This document shows positions 42,991 through 51,933 of a stretch of DNA of 64,000 nucleotides, one piece after another (position 1 is the stretch's first letter; each line of letters opens with the position of its first letter). The translations under genes were made by a program, and so were the position numbers. This DNA is from Roseimicrobium sp. ORNL1 (GTDB taxonomy: Bacteria; Verrucomicrobiota; Verrucomicrobiia; Verrucomicrobiales; Verrucomicrobiaceae), in contig NZ_CP049143.1 of the NCBI RefSeq assembly GCF_011044495.1, forward strand, positions 3,162,001 through 3,226,000. The letters are read 5' to 3'. The notes beneath the pieces were generated by a model. That model was not told where the DNA came from, searched no databases, and saw only the letters and a program-made list of their open reading frames with translations.

Positions 42991-44715
42991 ATGGAATCCA
43001 CGTTGCAAGCAACATTCGCCCAGGCACGCGTCCACGGAGCGGCCTTGCGTCACCGGTTGAGATACGGACTGGGGGAGGGGCGGCCCATGACCTTCACCAT
43101 CGTGGCCTTCATGGGACTGTACATGCTCGCGGCCTACCTGCTGGTGAATCAGGGCCTGCGCTTCGTACACAATCTGCCTCTGCTGGGACCGATGCTTACG
43201 GAGCGCATGTTGTACCTGCTGTTCTTCTTCTTTTTCCTCATGCTGGTGATCTCCAACTCCGCGATCACGGGCATCAGCCTCTTCCGCAGGCAGGAGACGG
43301 GCTGGCATCTCAGCCTGCCCATGCCGCACAGCAGCATTGTGCTGTGGAGAACGGTGGAGGGACTGCTGCTCTCCAGCTGGGGCCTGCTCCTGCTCAGCGC
43401 GCCCATTCTGGCCGCCTTCGGAAATGTGCTGGAGGCCAGCCCTTCGTTTTACGTTCTGAGCCTTCTTGCGGTCGTGGCGCTCATCTCCGTGGCGTCGAAC
43501 ATGAGTTCCTGGCTGCTGCTGCTCGTCGTGCGCTGCTACCGTCCGTGGTGGCTGAAGGTGGCCGTGGTGCTGGGCGTTGCGGTGGTCATCGGCATTTCAT
43601 GGCAGATTCGCGGGCAGCAGACCGCCCAACTCATTTCCGGCGACGTCGCGGCGAATGTGAACCAGCTCTTGCAGCACACAAAGGTGTGCACTCATCCTCT
43701 GCTGCCCAGTTCCTGGGTGGCGGAAGTCGTGATCTCCAGTGGCAGGGGATTGCCGGGGCGCTCGTGGTTCTACCTGCTCACGCTCATGAGCTATGCGCTC
43801 GTGGTGTGGCTGCTCACACGCTGGCTTGCAGGACGATTTTTCTACGACACCTGGAATATGGCCATGGCGCGCATGGAGGGACGCCAGTTGACCAAGGGAC
43901 AGCAGGTCTTTGGCAAACGCTCACGCCGCGGGCTGCGGATGTTCCTGTTGGGCTTGCGGCGGCAGACCCAGGCACTCGTGATGAAAGACGTGCGCATCTT
44001 CCTTCGCGAGCCCATGCAGTGGGGCCAGTGCGCGCTGATCTTCGGGCTGTTGCTGGTGTACACTTCGAACCTGCGCCACCTGAGCTACAACTACAAGGAT
44101 GCGATCTGGAGTTCCATCACGAGTTACCTGAATCTCACCGTGTGCTGCCTGGCCATGTCCACGCTGAGCACGCGCTTTGTGTTTCCCCAATTCAGCATGG
44201 AGGGCCAGCGCCTGTGGATCCTGGGACTCGCTCCCTTTCCTCTGACAAAAGTGCTGAGTCAGAAATTGTGGCTCAATGTCTGCGTCGTCACGCCGGTCAC
44301 CGCACTGCTGGTCATCATCTCCTCCATGAGCCTCAAGCTTTCCTTCGAGCGCTCCTCCTTCTTCGTCATCGCGATCATCATGCAAACGATCGGACTCAAT
44401 GCGCTCGCTCTCTCACTTGGCGCATTGCTGCCCAACTTCCGCGAGACAAACTCCGCCAAGATTGTTTCCGGCTTCGGGGGAACGCTTTGTCTGGTGCTCA
44501 GTTTCTTCTACATCGTGCTTTCGGTTGGCATCCTCGTGGTGCCTGCCGTACATCGCCACGCTGCAGTCGCGAAAGGCGTGAACGTTCCTGAGTTTGGAGC
44601 CTTAGATTTCGGTGCACTGAGCGTACTGTTCATACTAACAGTTTTGTCTGGTGGGATGCCTTACTTTTTCGCGCTCCAGAGAACAAAACGATTGGCAAAC
44701 TTAGGAAATCCGTAA
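42991..44715 (+). CDS. ABC-2/ABC exporter-type membrane permease
   Basis: 574 aa, at least ten hydrophobic segments in two groups (about 35-260 and 360-570) separated by a basic cytoplasmic loop (MEGRQLTKGQQVFGKRSRRGLRMF). The segment RRQTQALVMKDVRIFLREPMQWGQ is typical of the putative ABC exporter permease family found in Bacteroidetes, Verrucomicrobia and Planctomycetes. No ATPase subunit gene is adjacent. Start ATG 42991 preferred over GTG 42970. Divergent from the Sel1 gene. Confidence 0.75.
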   Translation: MESTLQATFAQARVHGAALRHRLRYGLGEGRPMTFTIVAFMGLYMLAAYLLVNQGLRFVHNLPLLGPMLTERMLYLLFFFFFLMLVISNSAITGISLFRRQETGWHLSLPMPHSSIVLWRTVEGLLLSSWGLLLLSAPILAAFGNVLEASPSFYVLSLLAVVALISVASNMSSWLLLLVVRCYRPWWLKVAVVLGVAVVIGISWQIRGQQTAQLISGDVAANVNQLLQHTKVCTHPLLPSSWVAEVVISSGRGLPGRSWFYLLTLMSYALVVWLLTRWLAGRFFYDTWNMAMARMEGRQLTKGQQVFGKRSRRGLRMFLLGLRRQTQALVMKDVRIFLREPMQWGQCALIFGLLLVYTSNLRHLSYNYKDAIWSSITSYLNLTVCCLAMSTLSTRFVFPQFSMEGQRLWILGLAPFPLTKVLSQKLWLNVCVVTPVTALLVIISSMSLKLSFERSSFFVIAIIMQTIGLNALALSLGALLPNFRETNSAKIVSGFGGTLCLVLSFFYIVLSVGILVVPAVHRHAAVAKGVNVPEFGALDFGALSVLFILTVLSGGMPYFFALQRTKRLANLGNP

Positions 44716-44720
44716 TACTT

Positions 44721-44745
44721 AGAGGAGCAAAGCAACAGCTCCTCT
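44721..44745 (+). promoter_or_regulatory. Hairpin abutting the start codon of the next gene
   Basis: AGAGGAGC (44721-44728) and GCTCCTCT (44738-44745) form an 8-bp perfect stem with a 9-nt loop; the ATG begins 2 nt later at 44748. The only Shine-Dalgarno-like GGAG is in the 5' arm, so folding would hide it. It may control translation of the following gene or end the upstream transcript; no T run follows. Confidence 0.5.
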
Positions 44746-44747
44746 TT

Positions 44748-45416
44748 ATGCCGAAGATTACCAGCTTCTTTGACGAGCAGGATGCTCCCGAGCTCCGCTT
44801 CGAAGAGCCGGAAACGGCACACAACAGGCAGCCCAAGCGGGCTGCCAACTACGCCGCCAGCGCGTCCATGCCCGCCGTGGGCATCTCTCCAGACTCTGCT
44901 GGGGAGTTGAAGATGAAGCAGGCCATGGCTCTCAGGCTCCAGCAGGAGCTTGATCGCACCCAGCGTGAAGCACGCGAACTCGAGCTGCGCCAGCAGAAAG
45001 AAGATCGCTTCCATGACGGTCGTCGCGACATGTGCGAACGCCTGAGCCGTGGTCTCGCCAAACTCGATCGTGAGTTGCACAATTCGCAAAAGGCGGTGGA
45101 GGAAATTTCGCTCGCACGCGAGGTGTATCAACACCACCTCGATACGCTTCGGAACATCTCTCCGGAACTCATCAAGCAGAACCATGATGAGGACGTCCTC
45201 GATCACGCCGTAGGTGCGGTGGAGGATGCTGAATCCGAATATGGGAAGGCCAATCATCGGCTCGCCAGTGTGATGCCCGGCGTGGCGCATCACGTGGGCG
45301 CTCCCGGGGCGCTGCCGCAGGACTTCGGCACGTGGTTCCGCATGGGCTTCGCCTTCACTCTTCCCCTGGCAATCATCGCCATCCTTTTCTACCTCGCTCT
45401 CAAACTCCTAGCCTGA
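44748..45416 (+). CDS. Coiled-coil protein with C-terminal membrane anchor
   Basis: 222 aa. Long heptad-like helix from about 57 to 150 (KMKQAMALRLQQELDRTQREARELELRQQKEDR) and a single C-terminal transmembrane segment (FTLPLAIIAILFYLALKLL), a tail-anchored layout. No family recognised. Followed 8 bp later by a second small tail-anchored protein, which suggests a pair with a shared role. Confidence 0.6.
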   Translation: MPKITSFFDEQDAPELRFEEPETAHNRQPKRAANYAASASMPAVGISPDSAGELKMKQAMALRLQQELDRTQREARELELRQQKEDRFHDGRRDMCERLSRGLAKLDRELHNSQKAVEEISLAREVYQHHLDTLRNISPELIKQNHDEDVLDHAVGAVEDAESEYGKANHRLASVMPGVAHHVGAPGALPQDFGTWFRMGFAFTLPLAIIAILFYLALKLLA

Positions 45417-45424
45417 AACTCCCC

Positions 45425-45751
45425 ATGGCCGGAAACAAACGCATGCGCAAGCGCGCACCCCAGAACGCCCCGATGCTCCCTTTCATGGATGAAAGCGAGC
45501 CGCGTGATGTGGCGACCCTGCAGCGGAAAGCCAAGGAGATTCAGCGCAACATGCACCGCCTGAAGGTGGAGATGGCTGCGGATCGCTTGGGCTTTCCCGT
45601 GGGCAAGCCTCGCAAGATGACCTTTGCCCAGGCCCAGGCCAAGCGCCGCCGCTTCATGGTGCAGGCCACCGAGTTCCTGATCACCGCCGTCCTCTTCATC
45701 GGCGCCTGCGCCTGGCTCTACCAGTGGTGGCTGGCTCGCCAGGGGAGCTAG
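45425..45751 (+). CDS. Small basic protein with C-terminal membrane helix
   Basis: 108 aa. Basic N-terminal half (NKRMRKRAPQNAP), helical middle (LQRKAKEIQRNMHRLKVEMAADRLGF), and one transmembrane helix (EFLITAVLFIGACAWLYQWW). Starts 8 bp after the coiled-coil gene; probably same operon. No family recognised. Confidence 0.6.
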   Translation: MAGNKRMRKRAPQNAPMLPFMDESEPRDVATLQRKAKEIQRNMHRLKVEMAADRLGFPVGKPRKMTFAQAQAKRRRFMVQATEFLITAVLFIGACAWLYQWWLARQGS

Positions 45752-45789
45752 CCCAGTAGCCGTGCCCCGAGCACGAAGGAATCATTCTT

Positions 45790-45825
45790 GGGTATATCAC
45801 ACCATGGCGTGATATACCCTTTTTG
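45790..45825 (+). terminator. Rho-independent terminator
   Basis: GGGTATATCAC-ACCATGGC-GTGATATACCC followed by TTTTTG: 11-bp perfect stem and T run, 38 bp after the plus-strand gene. Confidence 0.9.
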
Positions 45826-45933
45826 TTTGCCCATCGCCCAGGACATTGCCGCAGGCTCAGCGAGCGGGAACACCTCGTTCCCGAGAGCGTGAAACATCTC
45901 CTGATACACCATTCTCCACAACGTCGCCAGCCT

Positions 45934-45963
45934 TCAAGGAGTGGGGACATTCCTGTCCCCATT
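45934..45963 (+). repeat. 30-bp dispersed palindromic element, copy 3
   Basis: Identical over 30 bp to the copy at 27300-27329, 18.6 kb away, with the same GGGGACA-TTCC-TGTCCCC hairpin. Confidence 0.8.
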
Positions 45964-46280
45964 ACGGTCTGTAACTCACCATCTCCTCGTTGCTCTGCCA
46001 CTTTCGGCAGCCGTTCCCACTAACAGGATCAGCCTGCTTGTGTTCCGGCAGATTCCACAGCGCAAACCGATGAACATCTTCGGAGCGCTTTGCGTCGTGG
46101 AGTGCGGTGGCAACGGCCTCCCTTGAGGCCGCGACACTGCTTTGAACGAAGGGGTTTCACTCACAAAAACAAGGGGCCACGATAGAAATCTCGTGCTTCC
46201 GCATACCGACATCGACGCAAAGCGCACATTCCACCTCCCCCGCGTGATTCGCGACTGTCCCACATCATCACGGGCACATC

Positions 46281-46314
46281 CGTAAAACAAACGGGGCAGG
46301 TGTGACCTGCCCCG
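46281..46314 (-). terminator. Rho-independent terminator of the DUF1501 operon
   Basis: CGGGGCAGGT-GTG-ACCTGCCCCG, 10-bp perfect stem; on the minus strand TTTGTTTT follows. Lies 45 bp beyond the DUF1501 stop codon. Confidence 0.9.
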
Positions 46315-46358
46315 CTGTATTGCCTTGCGTAGAAAATGAAATCCCCGTTCCTCCCATC

Positions 46359-47657
46359 TCAACCAAACAGCGCCGTCACTGGCTGGCCCTTGTCCGCCAC
46401 GGTGAAGGGACGCTTGCTCGGTGAGTAGAGCACCGTATCCAGCGGCAGGCCCAGCGCATAGGCGATGGTCGCATTGAAGTCAGGCACGGTGATCTTGTTC
46501 TCCGTCACCTCAATGCCCTTGTCCGTCTTGCCGTACACCTGGCCGCCGTTCACCCCGCCGCCCCACAGCACGCTGGAGAAGGCCTTGGGATAGTGGTCGC
46601 GTCCCGAGTTCTGGTTGATCTTCGGCGTGCGGCCGAACTCACTGGTGAGCACCACCAGCGTATCTTCCAGGAGTCCACGGCGATCGAGATCTCCCAGCAG
46701 GGCACCGAGTCCCTGGTCGAGCGTGTCCAGCTTCTCTGGAAGGCGCGTGTAGATGTCCTGGTGCATGTCCCAGCCGCCCAGTGTCACTTCCACAAAGCGC
46801 ACGCCATGCTCCACCAGACGGCGCGCCAGCAGGCAGCCCTGGCCGAAGGAGTCATTACCATAGAGATCGTGCATGTCCTCCGGCTCCTTGTTGAGGTCAA
46901 AGGCCACGAGATCCTCGCTCTTCATCACGTTCACGGCGTCGCGATACACATCCGCATAGGCACGCACGTTCTTGTACTCATAGGCGGACTGGAATCCCTG
47001 GTCGAGCTTCGCCGATAGGTTCAGACGATAGTCAAAATCGCTCTCCGTGAGAGCCGCCAGGCGATGGCTGTTCTGCAGGCCGGCCGCAGCGTTGTTCACG
47101 ATGAGAGGCTGGAAGGCCGCCTCGAAGAAGCCGCCGCCCGGATGCTTGCTGTCACTGGTGATGACCACACTGCCGGGCAGCGCGCTGTTGCCCTTACCCT
47201 GGAACTTCTGCAACCACGCACCCATGGTGGGGTGCCGTGTGGCGCCGCGCATGGTGTAGCCGGTGTGCTGGAAGTAATTGCCCTGGGCGTGCGCTCCCTG
47301 CGTGCTGGTCAGTGAGTTGATGACCACCCCGTGGTGCATCATCTTCGCCGTGTTCGGAAGCAGTTCGCCAATCTGCACGCCATCCGCGGAGGTCGAGATG
47401 GTCTTGGTGTCACCCATGGTATCCGCTCCCGGCACGCAGCCAAAGGTGTCCAGATGCGTCATGCCACCACTCATGTAGAGGTAGATGACATTGCGCGCAG
47501 TGCCGACCTGTTTCGCTTTCGAAGCTCCCTCAAATGGAGCAGCGGAGATGCGAGGAGCGAGCGCTCCCATCACCGAGACTCCGAGGCAGGTCTTCGCCAC
47601 ATTCATGACGAAGTCGCGACGGGAAAGTTCGTCAGCTCTAAGGAGATCCGTTTTCAT
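46359..47657 (-). CDS. DUF1501 family protein, probable Tat-exported sulfatase-like
   Basis: 432 aa. Twin-arginine type N terminus (LSRRDFVMNVAKTCLGVSVMGALAPRISAA) then a DUF1501 domain: VIYLYMSGGMTHLDTFG, HHGVVINSLTSTQGAHAQGNYFQHTGY, VEVTLGGWDMHQDIYT, TSEFGRTPKINQNSGRDHYP. DUF1501 proteins are widespread in Planctomycetes and Verrucomicrobia and have an alkaline-phosphatase/sulfatase-like fold. It is normally encoded next to a PSD1 protein, as here, forming a two-gene system of undetermined biochemical role. Confidence 0.92.
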   Translation of the reverse strand: MKTDLLRADELSRRDFVMNVAKTCLGVSVMGALAPRISAAPFEGASKAKQVGTARNVIYLYMSGGMTHLDTFGCVPGADTMGDTKTISTSADGVQIGELLPNTAKMMHHGVVINSLTSTQGAHAQGNYFQHTGYTMRGATRHPTMGAWLQKFQGKGNSALPGSVVITSDSKHPGGGFFEAAFQPLIVNNAAAGLQNSHRLAALTESDFDYRLNLSAKLDQGFQSAYEYKNVRAYADVYRDAVNVMKSEDLVAFDLNKEPEDMHDLYGNDSFGQGCLLARRLVEHGVRFVEVTLGGWDMHQDIYTRLPEKLDTLDQGLGALLGDLDRRGLLEDTLVVLTSEFGRTPKINQNSGRDHYPKAFSSVLWGGGVNGGQVYGKTDKGIEVTENKITVPDFNATIAYALGLPLDTVLYSPSKRPFTVADKGQPVTALFG

Positions 47658-47720
47658 AGGATGAAGGAGGTGAGAAATGGGCGACTGACTTGGCTTGAGC
47701 AGGGATTGTGGTGGAGATGA

Positions 47721-49895
47721 TTACTGGATGAAGAGGAACTGCGAACCGGTGAGCAGCGCGTGCGTCACGTCATCGACCGCCTTGTCACCACGCTGTTGGA
47801 GGACCTGGCCCATCACGGCGCGCTCGTTGTTCGTGGGCATGCGGCTCAGGAAGGAGAGATAGAGCACATCCATCTTTTGCTGCGGCGTGGCGGCCTTCTT
47901 CAGGTCCTGGCTGAGCTTGGAGAGGGGATTGCCCAGTACTTCGGAGGCCGGACCATTGAGCAGCGAGAGTGCTTGCGGCACGGAGGCGTCATCGCTCGCG
48001 TTCTGAATGAGTTCGCGATCCGACTGGCCAAAGGTGCGCAGGAAGTGGCCGGGCTTCGCAGGGGAGGGCAGTTCCGAGGCGCGGGCGTTCAGCGAAAGGC
48101 TGCCACCCATCTTCATGGCTTCACGGCGCTCTTCCTTGGAGAGCGCAGCGAGTGCAGCCTTGTCATAAGCGCTCATGCCTTGCTTCTCGGGCCGGTAGCC
48201 ACGGCGCAGATCGTTGGCGCGCTCCTCGCCAATAAGGGCTTCGAGCACATCATTGGAATTTCCCTTGCGAAGGCGCGCGGCTTCACGAGCTAGCTTTTGC
48301 GCGGCATCAGCATTGCCACCGCTTTCACGCATTTGCTTGGCCTGCTCCGTGAGTTCCGCAATTCTCTTGTCGGTATCCGCGCGGGCAGCAGTGCCCTGCT
48401 TTGCGACTTCCACGAGTGCCTCGGGACCCTTCGAGTTTACGGTGTTGAGGAACATGCTCAGATCATCGAGGTACTGGTGCAGGCGCACATTGTCGTCCTC
48501 CACCTGGTCATCGATGTTCCCTTTCGAAAGCGTCACCATGGAGTCCCACACCTGTTCGGCGCTCATGCGGCGTAGGATGGGGCCGGTGAAATGGTAGGTC
48601 TCACCCAGCGGTACTTCCGTGGTGGTGGCCATGCGTTGATACGTGTCCGTGTTGTACAGCACGCGGAGGAAGGACTTCAGCGAGTACTTCTTCTCCTGCA
48701 TGAGTGCGGTGAGGTACTCCATCAGCTCATTGTTGGAAGGCACCGTCGAGTCCATCATTTCATCCACCGGCTCGATGAGGCCGATGCCGAAGGCCTTCTT
48801 CCACATACGATTCGCGATCACGGTGGTGAAGCGCGGATTCTCAGGAGAAGTCATCCACTTGGAGAAGGCATCCAGCCGCGTGGGGCTGCCGGCGACATCC
48901 GCCTCATGGCCGAACATCACTTTCGGCTGGATGGTCTGGCCAGCCTTGGCATCTGGATACTTGTAGTCCGCCGGCAGCGTGGGCAGCTTGTCCGCCCAGT
49001 TGATGCTCGTGTAGCGCAGCGGCTTCATCACATCCTGGAAGGCCTTGCGTACCATCTCCACATCTTCACGGCTGATTTGCGGCTTCTTCGCCTCTTCAGT
49101 ACCAGTGGCCTCCATCTTCTTGCGCTGCTCGGCCATGTAGGCCTTGCGCTCATCCTTGGTCATGTTCTTCAGCGCGGCGCGGTCAATGTCCGGAGCCTTC
49201 GCGCCCTTCTTGCCCTTGGGGGCCAGGTTCTTCAGCGCGTTCTTCTCATAGCCACGGGTGTCCATGCCGTAGGTGAAGGCGGCCATGCCGTAGTAATCCA
49301 TCTGCGTCCACTTGTCGAAAGGGTGGTTGTGGCACTGGGCGCAGACGATCTGGGTGCCCAAGAAGACCTGCACCGTGTAGGCTAGGTGATCGAGCTTGTT
49401 TTCATCCCGCATGTAGAAGCCGATGGAGCCGCTATCCCACACGCCACCTTCGGTGGTCATCAAGTTACGGACGAATTGATCATAGGGCGTGTTCGCCTTG
49501 AGCTGCTTCTTCAGCCACTCTTCATAGGCCTCGGCCGTGATGCGGCCCTTCACATTGTCCGTGAGGCGCAGCACGTCCGCCCAGTAGTTGAACATGTTGC
49601 TGGTGTAGCCGTCACTGCCCAGCAGCTTGTCGATGAGCTTGGTCTTCTTCGCCGGGTCGTTGGAGCGGACGAACTCCTGCGATTCCTCCACCGTCGGGAT
49701 GCGGCCTGCGATGTCCAGGTACAACCGGCGCACCAGCACCTCATCCGTGGCCGGCGCGTTGGGCTTCAGTTTGTTCTTCTCCCATTCCTTGGCCAGGATG
49801 GCGTCAATCTTCTGCGCCTCCGGCAAGCTGGCAGCATGGACGGCGGCGGCGCCGAGTGTAAGGGTCAGCGCGGCAAGGGCGAGTTTCGCTTTCAT
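47721..49895 (-). CDS. DUF1549/DUF1553 (PSD1-type) secreted protein with cytochrome-c-like motif
   Basis: 724 aa. Signal peptide MKAKLALAALTLTLGAAAVHA; DUF1549 domain about 28-230, including VRRLYLDIAGRIPTVEE and the haem-c-like site CAQCHNHPFDKWTQMDY; central Lys-rich linker; DUF1553 domain about 355-720 (FTTVIANRMWKKAFGIGLIEPVDE, LGETYHFTGPILRRMSAEQVWDSM, GSQFLF). The CxxCH suggests covalent haem and a periplasmic redox role. Same strand as the DUF1501 gene, 63 bp upstream of it. Confidence 0.92.
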   Translation of the reverse strand: MKAKLALAALTLTLGAAAVHAASLPEAQKIDAILAKEWEKNKLKPNAPATDEVLVRRLYLDIAGRIPTVEESQEFVRSNDPAKKTKLIDKLLGSDGYTSNMFNYWADVLRLTDNVKGRITAEAYEEWLKKQLKANTPYDQFVRNLMTTEGGVWDSGSIGFYMRDENKLDHLAYTVQVFLGTQIVCAQCHNHPFDKWTQMDYYGMAAFTYGMDTRGYEKNALKNLAPKGKKGAKAPDIDRAALKNMTKDERKAYMAEQRKKMEATGTEEAKKPQISREDVEMVRKAFQDVMKPLRYTSINWADKLPTLPADYKYPDAKAGQTIQPKVMFGHEADVAGSPTRLDAFSKWMTSPENPRFTTVIANRMWKKAFGIGLIEPVDEMMDSTVPSNNELMEYLTALMQEKKYSLKSFLRVLYNTDTYQRMATTTEVPLGETYHFTGPILRRMSAEQVWDSMVTLSKGNIDDQVEDDNVRLHQYLDDLSMFLNTVNSKGPEALVEVAKQGTAARADTDKRIAELTEQAKQMRESGGNADAAQKLAREAARLRKGNSNDVLEALIGEERANDLRRGYRPEKQGMSAYDKAALAALSKEERREAMKMGGSLSLNARASELPSPAKPGHFLRTFGQSDRELIQNASDDASVPQALSLLNGPASEVLGNPLSKLSQDLKKAATPQQKMDVLYLSFLSRMPTNNERAVMGQVLQQRGDKAVDDVTHALLTGSQFLFIQ

Positions 49896-50301
49896 GAGCG
49901 GGGCAAGGTTGGTATTCACCTGTGATTGGCGCGGAAACGGCATTCTTTGCCGTTTCTTAATTCGATTTTGCGAATTTTTTTCGCCGGGGGGTCCTGCGGG
50001 GTCGTCTGGAGGGCAGGGGGGATTAAGGTGTTTATACACCATTTCGGGCGGAAGGTCCAGAACAGATGGGGGGTGGAAGGGGTGGGACTGCAGATGAGGG
50101 GGAGAACGCAGAGGGGGATGACAGGCGGGGTGCCACGCTTTGTGGGAGCGGAGCCGCAGGGGTGACTCAGCAGGTTTTTTCCTGCGCCTGCAAAGCCAGA
50201 ACCAGAGGTAGCCTGAAAAACCCTATAGCTTGAGTTGTTTTTTCTGCATGTTTGCACACAATTGGTATGTTGCGCGCGCACCCGCACCCTGAATCTCACG
50301 A
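49896..50301. other. G-rich intergenic region at left boundary of accessory DNA
   Basis: 406 bp between the PSD1 gene and the first cassette-like gene. The plus strand 49980-50160 has many G runs. Contains the PSD1 promoter on the minus strand; no ORF or attC-like site was seen here. Confidence 0.5.
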
Positions 50302-50994
50302 ATGAAAGCCACCAGACTGCAACTCATCTTGATCCTCTGCGCAATAGCCAGCGGCGGCCTGTTTTGTTTGCTAAAGTTTGGTTACCATGAATCTGTGAAA
50401 GATTCAGTGAGTTCTGCTGGCGTCGTATTTACCGCATCAGGTCTGTTTTTCGCAGCCTATTCGCTCAGCGAGAACCACCGCTGGAATCGATACCAGTATA
50501 CCCTCGAGATGATGGCTGAATGGAACAACCAAGTGAGATCACACCTTGACGTGATTTTCTCAAACTTTCCGGCGTTATACCAAATTCCAGATAATTTGAA
50601 TTTGTCCCAATGGAAGATCGACGAGGGCCGCGCCAAAGAAATTAACACTGCTACGAGCCAATCACAAGACGCGACCATCAGAAACTCTATCCTGACGACG
50701 ATGAACTTCTTCGAGGCAATGGCTCGTGCATACGAGATTGGGGCTGTTGAGCGAGACACGGTTCGGGAGTCATTCGGCCCAATGATGTTGGACTTGTGGC
50801 ACTATTTCGGGCCCTTTGTCGTGGTGGCGGGGCGTTCCGATCACCGAGATCCTTGGCCACCGCTTCGCCGCGTATGCAACCTTTGGAATGCGGAATACCT
50901 CCGTGCCGTCGCAGCAGAAGCCGCTAAGGCCGCCGACGCGCGATGCCGCGAAGCCCAAGGTGGGTCCAAAACTCGTCCCCAAACAGGGAGTTGA
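50302..50994 (+). CDS. Membrane-anchored hypothetical protein (DUF4760-like)
   Basis: 230 aa. Two N-terminal membrane helices (LQLILILCAIASGGLFCLL; AGVVFTASGLFFAAYSL) followed by a helical cytosolic part (MAEWNNQVRSHLDVIFSNF, NFFEAMARAYEIGAVERDTV, MMLDLWHYFGPFV). This plan resembles DUF4760 proteins; assignment is tentative. GC content is lower than the surroundings. First ORF of the cassette array, followed 13 bp later by an attC-like site. Confidence 0.65.
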   Translation: MKATRLQLILILCAIASGGLFCLLKFGYHESVKDSVSSAGVVFTASGLFFAAYSLSENHRWNRYQYTLEMMAEWNNQVRSHLDVIFSNFPALYQIPDNLNLSQWKIDEGRAKEINTATSQSQDATIRNSILTTMNFFEAMARAYEIGAVERDTVRESFGPMMLDLWHYFGPFVVVAGRSDHRDPWPPLRRVCNLWNAEYLRAVAAEAAKAADARCREAQGGSKTRPQTGS

Positions 50995-51007
50995 ATTGCA
51001 TGAAAGC

Positions 51008-51087
51008 GCCTAATCGTGCGCTGCAGCGCACCCGGCCATCACGCTCGTACCGCAAATGCGGCGGTGAGCTTGGTTCGTTCGCTTTAG
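51008..51087 (+). repeat. attC-like site 1
   Basis: Core-type GCCTAAT (51008-51014), then GTGCGCTGCAGCGCACCCGG and, about 50 bp on, GCGGTGAGCTTGG, partly complementary. The right core box is degenerate (CTTTAGAT). Shares the CGCTGCAGCG...CCCGGCCATC sequence with attC-like site 6. Confidence 0.55.
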
Positions 51088-51089
51088 AT

Positions 51090-51743
51090 ATGAACCGCTG
51101 GAGAACCATCATCCTTCTAACAGTAGTCGCTCTCGCGGCGCTGCCGATGGGCGCGTTTTCTTCAGGGGAAGGGGATGACCCGGAGCCCCAGAACCACGTG
51201 ATTCCGGCGGTCAAGAAGGCCATCGGCCCAGGCGAGCTGTATTGGCTGATGGATCGAGCCTGTGTTCAGGGTGACACCATGAGCGTGCAGATGCTCCTCA
51301 ACGCCGGAGCGGAACCGGATGGCGTGAACGACTACAAGCATTTTGAGCGATTCGAACCCGTGTGGCACCTGCATCAGGCGGCCTATGGAGGTCACGTGGA
51401 GGTGGTCGACATGCTTTTGAAGGCCGGAGCGACAGTCGATCTCCAGTGTGGCGAGGGGGAGACCGCACTTTTTATGGCCGTCTATTACAACCGGGCGGCC
51501 GTGGTGCGGCGCCTGCTAGAGGCTGGCGCCAATGCGAGCCTCAAGGTCAATGGCAAGACGGCGATCGAAGTCGCCCGTGTAAAGGGATATAGCGACATCG
51601 TCTCCGCGCTTGAACTCGCTGCGGGGTCGAAACAGAAAGGCGAACAAGGCAGCGATGGAAAATCCGCTGCCCGTTCCGACCCGACTTCGAAGGGGGGCAA
51701 CAAACCTCAGCCGGCATCAGCATCGGGGGGACGCTCCCAATAG
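51090..51743 (+). CDS. Secreted ankyrin-repeat protein
   Basis: 217 aa. Signal peptide MNRWRTIILLTVVALAALPMGAF; then about four ankyrin repeats between 45 and 180 (ACVQGDTMSVQMLLNAGAEPD, HLHQAAYGGHVEVVDMLLKAGAT, TALFMAVYYNRAAVVRRLLEAGANASL, KTAIEVARVKGYSDIVSALEL), and a disordered Gly/Ser tail. Probably a periplasmic protein-binding scaffold. It starts 2 bp after attC-like site 1 and is followed by site 2, consistent with a gene cassette. Confidence 0.8.
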   Translation: MNRWRTIILLTVVALAALPMGAFSSGEGDDPEPQNHVIPAVKKAIGPGELYWLMDRACVQGDTMSVQMLLNAGAEPDGVNDYKHFERFEPVWHLHQAAYGGHVEVVDMLLKAGATVDLQCGEGETALFMAVYYNRAAVVRRLLEAGANASLKVNGKTAIEVARVKGYSDIVSALELAAGSKQKGEQGSDGKSAARSDPTSKGGNKPQPASASGGRSQ

Positions 51744-51755
51744 CGGGTAGTGGGT

Positions 51756-51813
51756 GCCTGGCCTGCGACGTTCGGCAACGTCCTCGATATGCCCACTTTC
51801 GCTGCCGTTAGGC
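51756..51813 (+). repeat. attC-like site 2
   Basis: Ends in the canonical core GTTAGGC (51807-51813); the left partner GCCTGGC (51756-51762) is close to GCCTAAC. The inner arms pair only weakly. Confidence 0.4.
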
Positions 51814-51933
51814 CGCTGAACCATTTCCCCGCGACCAAGAAATTCGAAAAATGAATGTCCTGAAGTCACTCGCTTGTTCGTCGTAGCATTGAAAGACCCG
51901 AAAACCATCAACTTACTTACAACGAACAATACT

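Larger units (their letters stand above)
45752..46358. other. Intergenic region with terminators and a palindromic repeat
   Basis: 607 bp. It holds one terminator for each flanking operon and copy 3 of the 30-bp element. No gene is supported; short frames do not resemble proteins. Confidence 0.6.

Noticed and set aside
42924-44591. Alternative plus-strand frame over the ABC permease gene
   Set aside because: Same strand, other phase; Arg/His/Ala-rich soluble sequence with no domain, while the permease frame gives clear membrane helices.
49980-50160. G-rich tract as a possible G-quadruplex
   Set aside because: G runs are irregular and do not give four clean G3 tracts with short loops.
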